From the NCBI GenBank assembly GCA_903856295.1, contig CAIOBP010000008.1:1-41134 (forward strand): a stretch of 41,134 nucleotides of DNA, written 5' to 3'. The notes beneath the pieces were generated by a model. That model was not told the DNA's origin. It was given only the letters and a program-made list of their open reading frames with translations, and searched no databases. Shown here piece by piece: positions 8,103 through 15,055 of the stretch. The position numbers were made by a program, and so were the translations under genes. Numbering within the stretch: position 1 is the first letter of the stretch; every line of letters starts with the position of its first letter. Source of the DNA: an uncultured Rhodospirillales bacterium (lineage in GTDB: Bacteria; Pseudomonadota; Alphaproteobacteria; Azospirillales; Azospirillaceae).

Positions 8103-9256
8103 GCATCCTGCCCCGGCCCAAGCTCCGCGTTCTGATCGTCGACGACTCGGCTTCGGTGCGCGAAACCCTGAAGGATGTCATCAGCTCCGACCCCGACCTT
8201 GAGGTGATGGGCGCGGCGCAAGACCCCTATGTCGCCGCCAAGATGATCGCCGAGGAAGTCCCCGACGTCATCGTGCTCGACGTCGAGATGCCGCGAATGG
8301 ACGGCATCACCTTTCTGCGCAAGATCATGCAGCAGCGGCCGATTCCGGTGGTGATGTGCTCGTCGCTGACCCTTGAGGGCACCGAGACCCTGTTCGAGGC
8401 CATGGATGCCGGCGCGGTCGACATCATTCCCAAGCCCAAGGTCGGCTCCCGCGAATTCCTGATGGACTCGCGCATCTGGGTCTGCGACTCGATCAAGGCG
8501 GCGGCGCGCGCCAGACTGCGCCAGCCCTCCTCCTCCCTGCCGCTGCCGCCCCCGCCCCGCCCCGCCGCTGCCCCGCGCCCGCAGGACAAGCGGCAACTGG
8601 GCGCGGCCAAGCTGACCGCCGACGTCATGCTGCCGCCGCCGGTTCAGCGCAAGAGCGCGGCCATGACCAGAACCACCGAGGCGGTGGTGTGCATCGGCGC
8701 CTCGACCGGCGGCACGGAATCCCTGCGGGTGCTGCTGGAAAGCTTCCCGGCCGACATGCCGGGAACGGTGATCGTCCAGCACATGCCCGAGAAATTCACC
8801 GAGGCGTTCGCCCGGCGGCTCGACGGGCTGTGCGCCGTCAACGTCCGGGAAGCACGGGATAACGACACCATCCTGCGCGGACAGGTGCTGATCGCCCCCG
8901 GCAACAAGCACACCCTGGTCCGGCGCAGCGGCGCCCGCTATTACGTCGAGGTCAAGGACGGCCCGCTGGTCTGCCGCCACCGGCCCTCGGTCGATGTGCT
9001 GTTCCGCTCGGCCGCCCAATATGCCGGCGCCAACGCCATCGGCATCCTGATGACCGGCATGGGCGACGACGGCGCGCGCGGCCTGCTGGAAATGATGCAG
9101 GCCGGCGCCCATACCGTGGCCGAGGACGAATCCAGCTGCGTGGTCTTCGGCATGCCGAAAGAAGCGATCAAGCTGGGCGCGGCGCGCAGCGTGCTGCCGC
9201 TCGACCGTTTGCGGGACGAAATCCTGCGCACCTGCGCCGGACGGGGGACCAGTTGA
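8099..9256 (+). CDS. cheB: CheB receptor methylesterase/deamidase
   Basis: The protein is 385 residues from the ATG at 8099, which overlaps the previous stop (ATGA) and has GGAGG upstream. An N-terminal receiver domain carries the acidic pair D15/D16 and phospho-acceptor D61 ([13 protein letters not shown]). A Pro/Ala-rich linker (~143-190) joins it to the esterase domain with catalytic S202 (GASTGGTES), H228 (VQHMP) and D324 (GMGDDGARG). CheB removes methyl groups from receptor glutamates and is activated by CheA phosphorylation. Both domains are full length. Confidence 0.95.
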   Translation: MSILPRPKLRVLIVDDSASVRETLKDVISSDPDLEVMGAAQDPYVAAKMIAEEVPDVIVLDVEMPRMDGITFLRKIMQQRPIPVVMCSSLTLEGTETLFEAMDAGAVDIIPKPKVGSREFLMDSRIWVCDSIKAAARARLRQPSSSLPLPPPPRPAAAPRPQDKRQLGAAKLTADVMLPPPVQRKSAAMTRTTEAVVCIGASTGGTESLRVLLESFPADMPGTVIVQHMPEKFTEAFARRLDGLCAVNVREARDNDTILRGQVLIAPGNKHTLVRRSGARYYVEVKDGPLVCRHRPSVDVLFRSAAQYAGANAIGILMTGMGDDGARGLLEMMQAGAHTVAEDESSCVVFGMPKEAIKLGAARSVLPLDRLRDEILRTCAGRGTS

Positions 9257-9930
9257 TGCCCCGCCGCCCGCCGCCCTCCAAGCAGCTCCAACCCACCCGG
9301 ACCCTGATGCCCGGCGACCTGTACTGCGACCGCTCCCCCCAATGTCTGGGCACCGTGCTTGGGTCCTGCGTCGCGGTCTGCCTGTGGGATTCGCAGTTGC
9401 GCTTCGGCGGCATGAACCATTTTCTGCTGCCCAACCGACCCTCGAACAGCGAATTCTCGCCCAAGTTCGGCGATGTCGCGGTGCCGCAACTGATCGAGGC
9501 CATGCTCGAGCTGGGCAGTTCGCTGCGCCATCTTCAGGCCAAGCTGTTCGGCGGCGCCTATGTCCTGCACGCTGGCGACCCCGCCTTCGCGGTCGGACGG
9601 CGCAATGTCGAGATCGCGGTCGCCGAACTGCGGCGCCAGAGAATTCCCATTGTGGCCAGCCGGCTCTCGGGCACACAGGGGCTGGTGATCCGCCAATGCA
9701 CCGAATGCGGCGACGTCTGGGTGCGCCCGACCGGCGCCAGGGAGCGGATGCCCCCACCGCCGCCGATCGAGACTCTCGGCTTGACCTGTTCGGCCAACGA
9801 CATCACCACCGCGATGGTCATTCAGGGCGAGGACGGCCTGCCGGTCCCCGTTCGCACCCGCTCCACCACCGCCGCGAGTGGAGAGTGCCAAACCTGTGCA
9901 GCGTCACACCCCGGCTGGCGGCGGGCATGA
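9256..9930 (+). CDS. cheD: CheD receptor glutamine deamidase
   Basis: The protein is 224 residues from the ATG at 9256; a TTG at 9253 would add one. The CheD core is present, with catalytic Cys in GTVLGSCVAVCLWD, catalytic His in GGMNHFLLP, and the strand AKLFGGAYVL. CheD deamidates receptor glutamines. The start codon overlaps the cheB stop (TGATG). After the CheD core (~residue 160) there is an extra ~60-residue tail with several cysteines (RQCTECGDVW, SGECQTC). The tail is not part of the minimal CheD fold, and its CxxC pairs look metal-binding (inference). No cheC is present, so CheD probably acts on receptors directly. Confidence 0.9.
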   Translation: MPRRPPPSKQLQPTRTLMPGDLYCDRSPQCLGTVLGSCVAVCLWDSQLRFGGMNHFLLPNRPSNSEFSPKFGDVAVPQLIEAMLELGSSLRHLQAKLFGGAYVLHAGDPAFAVGRRNVEIAVAELRRQRIPIVASRLSGTQGLVIRQCTECGDVWVRPTGARERMPPPPPIETLGLTCSANDITTAMVIQGEDGLPVPVRTRSTTAASGECQTCAASHPGWRRA

Positions 9931-9961
9931 TTATGGCGAACATGATGATCAGGAGCGTTTC

Positions 9962-11737
9962 ATGGCGTTGAGCGGCGGCACAGACACCTCGTCCTGGACA
10001 GGCCGCTTGCGAGCGATGACCGGCCGGCTCGACAGCTTTTTCCTGCCCCTGGAGTCGGTGTTCCTCTCCACCGGCTCGCGGCTGCGCACCCTGCACGGCA
10101 CGGTGGCCCGGCTCTCGGAGAATATCGGCACCGCCGGCGCCCTGTTTTCCTCGGACGAAATGGCCGAGATGCTGGGCGAAATGGCCGAGGCCACCCGGCA
10201 CATCGACGTCATGCGCCGGCAGCGGGGCGGAGCCGCCGCCACCCTGCAGGAGATGATCGTCACCACCGACGCCATCCTCAAAGCGCTGAGCGCCCTGCAC
10301 CGGATCATGGTCCAGGTCCAGGTGCTGGCGATCAACGCCAAGGTCGAGGCGTCGCAGCTGGTGCGCACCGGCATCGATTTCTCGGTGTTCACCCGCGACA
10401 TCTCCCGCCTCGCCAAAAGCGGCGAGGGCACGATCGCCGAGGTCCGCCAGGAGTTGGACACCCTGCGCAGCGCCGCCATCCGGGCACGGACCATTCAGCT
10501 CGAATTCGAGACCCGGGAGTTGCCGGAACTCGACACGGTGGCCGAACGGCTGGTGGTGTCGGTGCAGGCGCTGCGGGAATCCCGCGACCGGGCGGAACGC
10601 GGGGCACGGGAAATTCCCGGACGGCTGACCACCCTGTTCGGGCATATTTCGCGCTTGGTGTCGGTCATGCAAGTCTACGACACCACCCGCCAGCGCCTGG
10701 AGCATGTCGAACACGCGCTCGCCCTCACCGCCGACATGATCGAGGCCGACGACGCCTCGGGCATGGACGCCCAGCAGCAACGGGTGTTCGTCAACGGTAT
10801 CGCCGATCTGCAATCGCTGCAATTGGTCCATGCCGGCGACCACTACCACGAGGCGGTGTCCGATGTCGGACGCAGCGTCGCCGAAATGGCCCGGGGCGTA
10901 CCGGAGGTGGCCACGCACTGCCAGCAGGCGTTCGGCGGCGGCGATGCCGGCTCGCTGCTCGACATCGACAGCAATCTTGAGAAGGCCAGTCAGGTCTTCG
11001 CCAACTTCATCGCCACCCGCCAGCAGGCGGCGAGCAGTCTCGATCAGGTGGTGAAGGCCGCCAGCCGGGCCCAGGCGCTGTTGCGCGCCCTCAACTCGGT
11101 CAACGGCGACATGCGACTGATGGGTCTGAACGCCGCCATCAAATGCGGCAACATGGGCACCGTCGGGCGCTCCCTCAGCGTCATCGCCCAGGCGCTGCAA
11201 GGCTACGCCAACCTGACCCGCGAACACGTCCAGGGGGTGGGGGCGCATCTCGGCCAGATCACCGACGCGGCCCAATCCATCGTCAGCGCCGACGACAGCC
11301 GCTCGGGCGAGATCGATGCCGAGGCCCTGAAACGGGATATCGATCGGGTGGTGTTCCGGTTGCAGAAAACCGGCAAGGGCCTGTCCCAACTGCTGGACGA
11401 CATCACCACCTTCAGCGCCTCGGTGGTCTCGCAGACCCGGGACCTCGACGCCGGCTTTTCCGGCAAGGCCGAATGCCGGCAGGCGCTGGCCGACGGCGTG
11501 CGTGAACTGAAGGCGCTGGCCGTCGACAGCGATCCCGGACTGAGCGGGGCCGAGCTTGAGGCGGCCCGGCGCGACGTTCTCGCCTTCACCGAAAGCCACT
11601 ACACCATGGCCAGCGAACGCTCGGTCCACGGCGTCGCCATCGACGGCCGGCACGCGGTCGATCTGCTCACCGGCGCCGACGTTTCGGCACCGGCAACCGG
11701 CGGCGGCGAACCGAACATCGACGATCTGCTGTTCTAA
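9962..11737 (+). CDS. Soluble helical protein with two degenerate MCP-like hairpins
   Basis: The protein is 591 residues from the ATG at 9962, preceded by CAGGAGCG. It has no transmembrane segment and is predicted to be almost entirely alpha-helical, with coiled-coil-like patterns. Two segments resemble the receptor signalling tip [12 protein letters not shown]: residues ~119-132 (VQVLAINAKVEASQ) and ~383-395 (MRLMGLNAAIKCG, followed by GRSLSVIAQALQGY). It therefore looks like a tandem or divergent cytoplasmic receptor-like protein. It ends in a flexible Gly-rich tail and the acidic/hydrophobic motif NIDDLLF, which could be a docking tag. As last gene of the che operon it probably works in the array or adaptation (inference). 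An in-frame extension into cheD exists upstream but lacks a better start. Confidence 0.6.
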   Translation: MALSGGTDTSSWTGRLRAMTGRLDSFFLPLESVFLSTGSRLRTLHGTVARLSENIGTAGALFSSDEMAEMLGEMAEATRHIDVMRRQRGGAAATLQEMIVTTDAILKALSALHRIMVQVQVLAINAKVEASQLVRTGIDFSVFTRDISRLAKSGEGTIAEVRQELDTLRSAAIRARTIQLEFETRELPELDTVAERLVVSVQALRESRDRAERGAREIPGRLTTLFGHISRLVSVMQVYDTTRQRLEHVEHALALTADMIEADDASGMDAQQQRVFVNGIADLQSLQLVHAGDHYHEAVSDVGRSVAEMARGVPEVATHCQQAFGGGDAGSLLDIDSNLEKASQVFANFIATRQQAASSLDQVVKAASRAQALLRALNSVNGDMRLMGLNAAIKCGNMGTVGRSLSVIAQALQGYANLTREHVQGVGAHLGQITDAAQSIVSADDSRSGEIDAEALKRDIDRVVFRLQKTGKGLSQLLDDITTFSASVVSQTRDLDAGFSGKAECRQALADGVRELKALAVDSDPGLSGAELEAARRDVLAFTESHYTMASERSVHGVAIDGRHAVDLLTGADVSAPATGGGEPNIDDLLF

Positions 11738-11852
11738 CCGGGGTCTGGGGCTGCCGGCCCCAGTGGGGTTCCAAGGGGCAAAGCCCCTTGGTCGCCGAAG
11801 GCCAGGGCTCCGCCCTGGACCCGCCAAAGGCCGGCGGCCTTTGGAAACCGTT
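11738..11852. repeat. Intergenic cluster of four perfect hairpins (locus 1)
   Basis: The gap between two converging genes is filled by four consecutive inverted repeats: 11747-11761 (5-bp stem), 11771-11791 (9 bp, loop AAA), 11802-11818 (7 bp, loop TCC) and 11824-11844 (9 bp, loop GGC). The last is followed by TTTT at 11851-11854. The last two stems and the spacer GGTCGCCGAAGGC recur almost unchanged at 20588-20680. The cluster probably ends transcription of the che operon and/or the converging kinase gene. Confidence 0.85.
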
Positions 11853-13562
11853 TTAGCCGCGCATGGCCAGGACCGCGCACAACGCCAGCGCCAGACACAG
11901 CGACACCCCCTGCCAAAAGCGCTCGGGGTGACGCTGGTAGAGCGGCGTGTGACGGGCCGGACTCCGGGCATGGCCGGCAAGCCCCTGCTCCAATTGCAGC
12001 GCGAATTCCAGCACGTCGCCGAAACGCTCGCCGGGATCGATGGCGATGGCGCGGGCGATCAACGCCTCCAGCCAAGCCGGCAGGTCGCGACGGCGCGTCG
12101 TCAACGGCACCGGCTTGCCGAAACGCGGCCGGGAAAACGGCTCGACCTCACCATAGGGATAGGCGCCGGTAAAGGCGCGGTAGACCGTGACCCCGAGCGC
12201 GAACAAGTCCGATGCCTCGTCGGCGGCGCGGCCGGCGAACAGCTCGGGCGCCATGAAACTGGGCGTGCCTGGCGTCTCGGTCTCGGGCGCCTCCTCCAGA
12301 CGCGGCAGGCGTACGACGCCGAGATCGATCAGCCGCAGGCCACCATCGGTGGTGAGGATGACATTGTCGGGCTTGATGTCCCGGTGAATGATGCCGGCCC
12401 GGTGCAGACTGGCCACCGCCTTGGCCAGCCGGACCGCGATGGCCACCCCTTCGGCCAAGCTCGGCGACGGCGCCCGGTTCAGCCGCTGTTCCAGAGTTTC
12501 CCCCGGGTAATAGGGCATCACCGAGTACAGCCGGGTCTGGCGGCCGGGCGCAAGGTCGATCACCTCGCCGAGCCAGGGACTGCGCACCCGCCCCGCCACC
12601 CAGGCCTCGCGCAGAAAGGCGCGGCGGCAGATTTCGGCTTCCGACGCCTCGGGCTGGGGAAATTTCAGCGCCACGGCGCGGGTGCCGGCCCCATCGGCCG
12701 CTTTGAACAGACGGCTGTAGCGGCCGTTGGACAGGTCCGCCTCGAGCAGAAAGCCATCAACGGTGTCGCCGACCTTGGGCATCGCCCCGGACGGCAACTC
12801 GGCCAGGGCCAGAGCCAGTTCGGCATGCTCGACCGCCGGCACCGCCAGCACGTCGATCACGATGGCGCTGATGTTGTCGGAACTGCCGGCGGCAGTGGCG
12901 GCGGCGGCGACCGCCCGCGCCACCGTCTCGGGAGCCGAGCCTTCCAGCAGCAGCGCCCGGATGCGCTTGTCGCTCAGCGCGCCATGGACGCCATCCGAAC
13001 AGAGCAAAAAACGATCACCCGGCTGAATCGGCTGCATGACGTGATCGAGCCGCACCGTCGCCTCGATCCCGACCGCCCGGTAGAGGACGTGGGACAGCCC
13101 GCCGCGATTGAGCGTGTGGTCCTCGGTCAGGCAGGCCAGATGGCCTTTGCTCAAACGATAGGCACGAGAATCGCCGACATGGAGGACGTGCGCGGTTCTT
13201 CCGCGCAAAATTAGGGCAGTAAATGTCGTTGCACAATTTTCGAGCATCGGATCGCTGCGCCCTTGAGCATTCAGCCAGCGATTGATGCCCTCGATCGAGC
13301 GCGCCGCCGCCTGCGACACCCCGATGGTCGAAGAAATGGCATAATAGGTCTCGATGAAATCACGGACGCTCAGTTCCGCCGCCACACGCCCGCCCTTGCT
13401 GCCGCCAACGCCATCGGCGACCGCCGCGACGATGCCATGACTGGCCCGCCGCCCGACGCCGGGCAGGCAAAGCCCAAGGCAATCCTGATTGTCCGGGCGG
13501 CGACCCGTTTCGCTGACCTGACCGCAAGCGATTTCGAGGTGAGAGGACGGCACGGCGGACAC
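11853..13562 (-). CDS. PP2C phosphatase / Ser-Thr protein kinase fusion, membrane-anchored
   Basis: The protein is 569 residues. Residues ~10-240 are a PP2C-type phosphatase with the metal-binding aspartates in RPDNQD, AVAD50-GVGG, HVGD131-SRAY, CSD190-GVHG and SSD229-N. Residues ~265-530 are a Hanks-type kinase: glycine-loop region near 272-286, K300 (VALK), catalytic HRD395-IKPDN400, D413 in IDLG in place of DFG, and APE in FMAPELF. A hydrophobic segment at ~547-567 would anchor it in the membrane with the enzymes in the cytoplasm. Such fusions are known beside assimilatory nitrate genes (for example the PA1779-PA1783 region of Pseudomonas aeruginosa, from memory). It is divergent from narK here, so it may tune nitrate uptake or reduction. 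The start is a GTG with a weak ribosome site; a second GTG lies three codons in. Confidence 0.88.
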   Translation of the reverse strand: MSAVPSSHLEIACGQVSETGRRPDNQDCLGLCLPGVGRRASHGIVAAVADGVGGSKGGRVAAELSVRDFIETYYAISSTIGVSQAAARSIEGINRWLNAQGRSDPMLENCATTFTALILRGRTAHVLHVGDSRAYRLSKGHLACLTEDHTLNRGGLSHVLYRAVGIEATVRLDHVMQPIQPGDRFLLCSDGVHGALSDKRIRALLLEGSAPETVARAVAAAATAAGSSDNISAIVIDVLAVPAVEHAELALALAELPSGAMPKVGDTVDGFLLEADLSNGRYSRLFKAADGAGTRAVALKFPQPEASEAEICRRAFLREAWVAGRVRSPWLGEVIDLAPGRQTRLYSVMPYYPGETLEQRLNRAPSPSLAEGVAIAVRLAKAVASLHRAGIIHRDIKPDNVILTTDGGLRLIDLGVVRLPRLEEAPETETPGTPSFMAPELFAGRAADEASDLFALGVTVYRAFTGAYPYGEVEPFSRPRFGKPVPLTTRRRDLPAWLEALIARAIAIDPGERFGDVLEFALQLEQGLAGHARSPARHTPLYQRHPERFWQGVSLCLALALCAVLAMRG

Positions 13563-13604
13563 TCTGAGGTAATGATTATGAAAGCGGCGCGGTGGTCGTT
13601 ATGC

Positions 13605-13621
13605 TGCACTGCAACAAGGCA
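13605..13621. promoter_or_regulatory. Possible NtrC-type enhancer site
   Basis: TGCACTGCAACAAGGCA spans 17 bp and agrees well with the left half (TGCAC) and the outer right bases (GCA) of the NtrC consensus TGCACC-N4-TGGTGCA. It lies about 90 bp upstream of the -24 element, a usual distance for a sigma-54 enhancer. The right half is weak, so this is only a candidate. Confidence 0.35.
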
Positions 13622-13707
13622 AAATGCCGCCACCACCCCGAGCGAATGTCCCAGCAAGCGCGATGCCACGCAAGGAAAACCCGAGGGACGCGGCGCATTC
13701 CAGCGAC

Positions 13708-13722
13708 TGGCACGAGGCTTGC
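13708..13722 (+). promoter_or_regulatory. Sigma-54 (RpoN) promoter of the nitrate assimilation operon
   Basis: TGGCACGAGGCTTGC fits the sigma-54 consensus TGGCAC-N5-TTGC exactly. The -24 GG is at 13709-13710 and the -12 GC at 13721-13722. Transcription would begin near 13733, giving a leader of about 65 bases before narK. RpoN control, normally through phosphorylated NtrC, is the expected nitrogen-limitation control for nitrate assimilation. Confidence 0.8.
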
Positions 13723-13798
13723 TTACATTTGAAGGCATCGCGATTAACGCGGAGTCCAGTCGCCCCCGCGCCGCACCGCACTCGTTTCCGGAGGTCAT

Positions 13799-15007
13799 AT
13801 GAACAAGGGATTTCTCAAGGCCGGGCACCTCCCGACCCTGTTCGCAGCCTTTCTCTATTTCGATCTGAGCTTCATGGTCTGGGTGGTCCTGGGACCGCTC
13901 GGCGTCCAGATCGCCCGCGATCTCGGCCTCAGCCCGGCCGAGAAGGGCCTGATGGTCGCGACGCCGGTGCTGGCCGGGGCGATTTTGCGCATGATCAACG
14001 GCGTGCTGGTCGATCACCTCAAGCCGAAGCTGGCCGGCGCGATCTGTCAGGTGCTGGTGATCGTCGGCCTGTCGGCGGCGTGGTATTTCGGGGTTCACAA
14101 TTTTCATCAGGTGCTGGCGCTGGGCATCGTGCTCGGGGTGGCCGGCGCCTCGTTCGCGGTGGCGCTGCCGCTGGCCTCGCGCTGGTATCCGCCCGAGCAC
14201 CAGGGGACCGCCCTCGGCATCGCCGGCGCCGGCAATTCGGGCACCGTGCTCGCCGCCTTGTTCGCGCCCGGTCTGGCCGTGGCCTTCGGCTGGAACAACG
14301 TCCTCGGACTGGCGGTGATCCCGCTGGTGCTGACCTTCGCCATCTACCTGGTTATGGCCAAGAATGCTCCCGACTGCCCGGCGCCCAAAACCTTCCTTGA
14401 ATACCTCACCGTCTTCAAGATCGGCGATGCCTGGTGGTTCATGTTCTTCTATAGCGTGACCTTCGGCGGCTTCGTCGGCCTCGCCTCCTCCCTGACCATC
14501 TACTTCGCCGACCAGTACGGTCTCAGCCCGGTGGTGGCCGGATACTTCACCGCCGCCTGCGTCTTCGCCGGTTCGCTGGTGCGGCCGATGGGCGGGGCGC
14601 TGGCCGACCGCATCGGCGGCATTCGCACCCTGACCGTGGTCTACATCGTCGCCGCCATCGCCTTGTGCGTGGTCAGCGTCGGGTTGTCGCAGTCCTGGAT
14701 GGCGCTCTCCGGCTTCGTGGTGGCCATGCTGGCGCTGGGGGCCGGCAACGGCGCGATCTTCCAGCTGGTGCCCCAGCGTTTCCGCAGGGAAATCGGCGTC
14801 ATGACCGGTCTCGTGGGCATGACCGGCGGCATCGGCGGCTTCTATCTCGCCTCCAGCCTTGGTTTTTCGAAGCAGTTGACAGGCAGTTACCAGACGGGTT
14901 TCTTGATCTTCGCCGGACTCGCCATCCTGGCGCTGGTCGGGCTGACCAGCGTCAAGCGGCGCTGGCGCACCACCTGGGGCGCGGCGCTCCAGGGGGCGCG
15001 CATCTGA
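13799..15007 (+). CDS. narK: Nitrate/nitrite transporter (MFS, NNP family)
   Basis: This is a 402-residue integral membrane protein with the twelve-helix pattern of the major facilitator superfamily. The family's nitrate-binding arginines are recognisable: R64 in TM2 (ILRMINGVLVD) and R262 in TM8 (LVRPMGGALADR). Both glycine-rich nitrate signatures are present (GAGNSGTVLAALFAPG and GAGNGAIFQLVP). It brings nitrate in and may export nitrite. It starts the operon narK-nirB-nirD-nasA, which makes an assimilatory role (NasA/NarK1 type) likely. The ATG has GGAGG at 13790-13794. nirB follows after about 50 bases. Confidence 0.92.
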   Translation: MNKGFLKAGHLPTLFAAFLYFDLSFMVWVVLGPLGVQIARDLGLSPAEKGLMVATPVLAGAILRMINGVLVDHLKPKLAGAICQVLVIVGLSAAWYFGVHNFHQVLALGIVLGVAGASFAVALPLASRWYPPEHQGTALGIAGAGNSGTVLAALFAPGLAVAFGWNNVLGLAVIPLVLTFAIYLVMAKNAPDCPAPKTFLEYLTVFKIGDAWWFMFFYSVTFGGFVGLASSLTIYFADQYGLSPVVAGYFTAACVFAGSLVRPMGGALADRIGGIRTLTVVYIVAAIALCVVSVGLSQSWMALSGFVVAMLALGAGNGAIFQLVPQRFRREIGVMTGLVGMTGGIGGFYLASSLGFSKQLTGSYQTGFLIFAGLAILALVGLTSVKRRWRTTWGAALQGARI

Positions 15008-15055
15008 GACGACAGCCCAAACCCAACTCCACCTTCGAGAGTGCGGAACAGTCCC

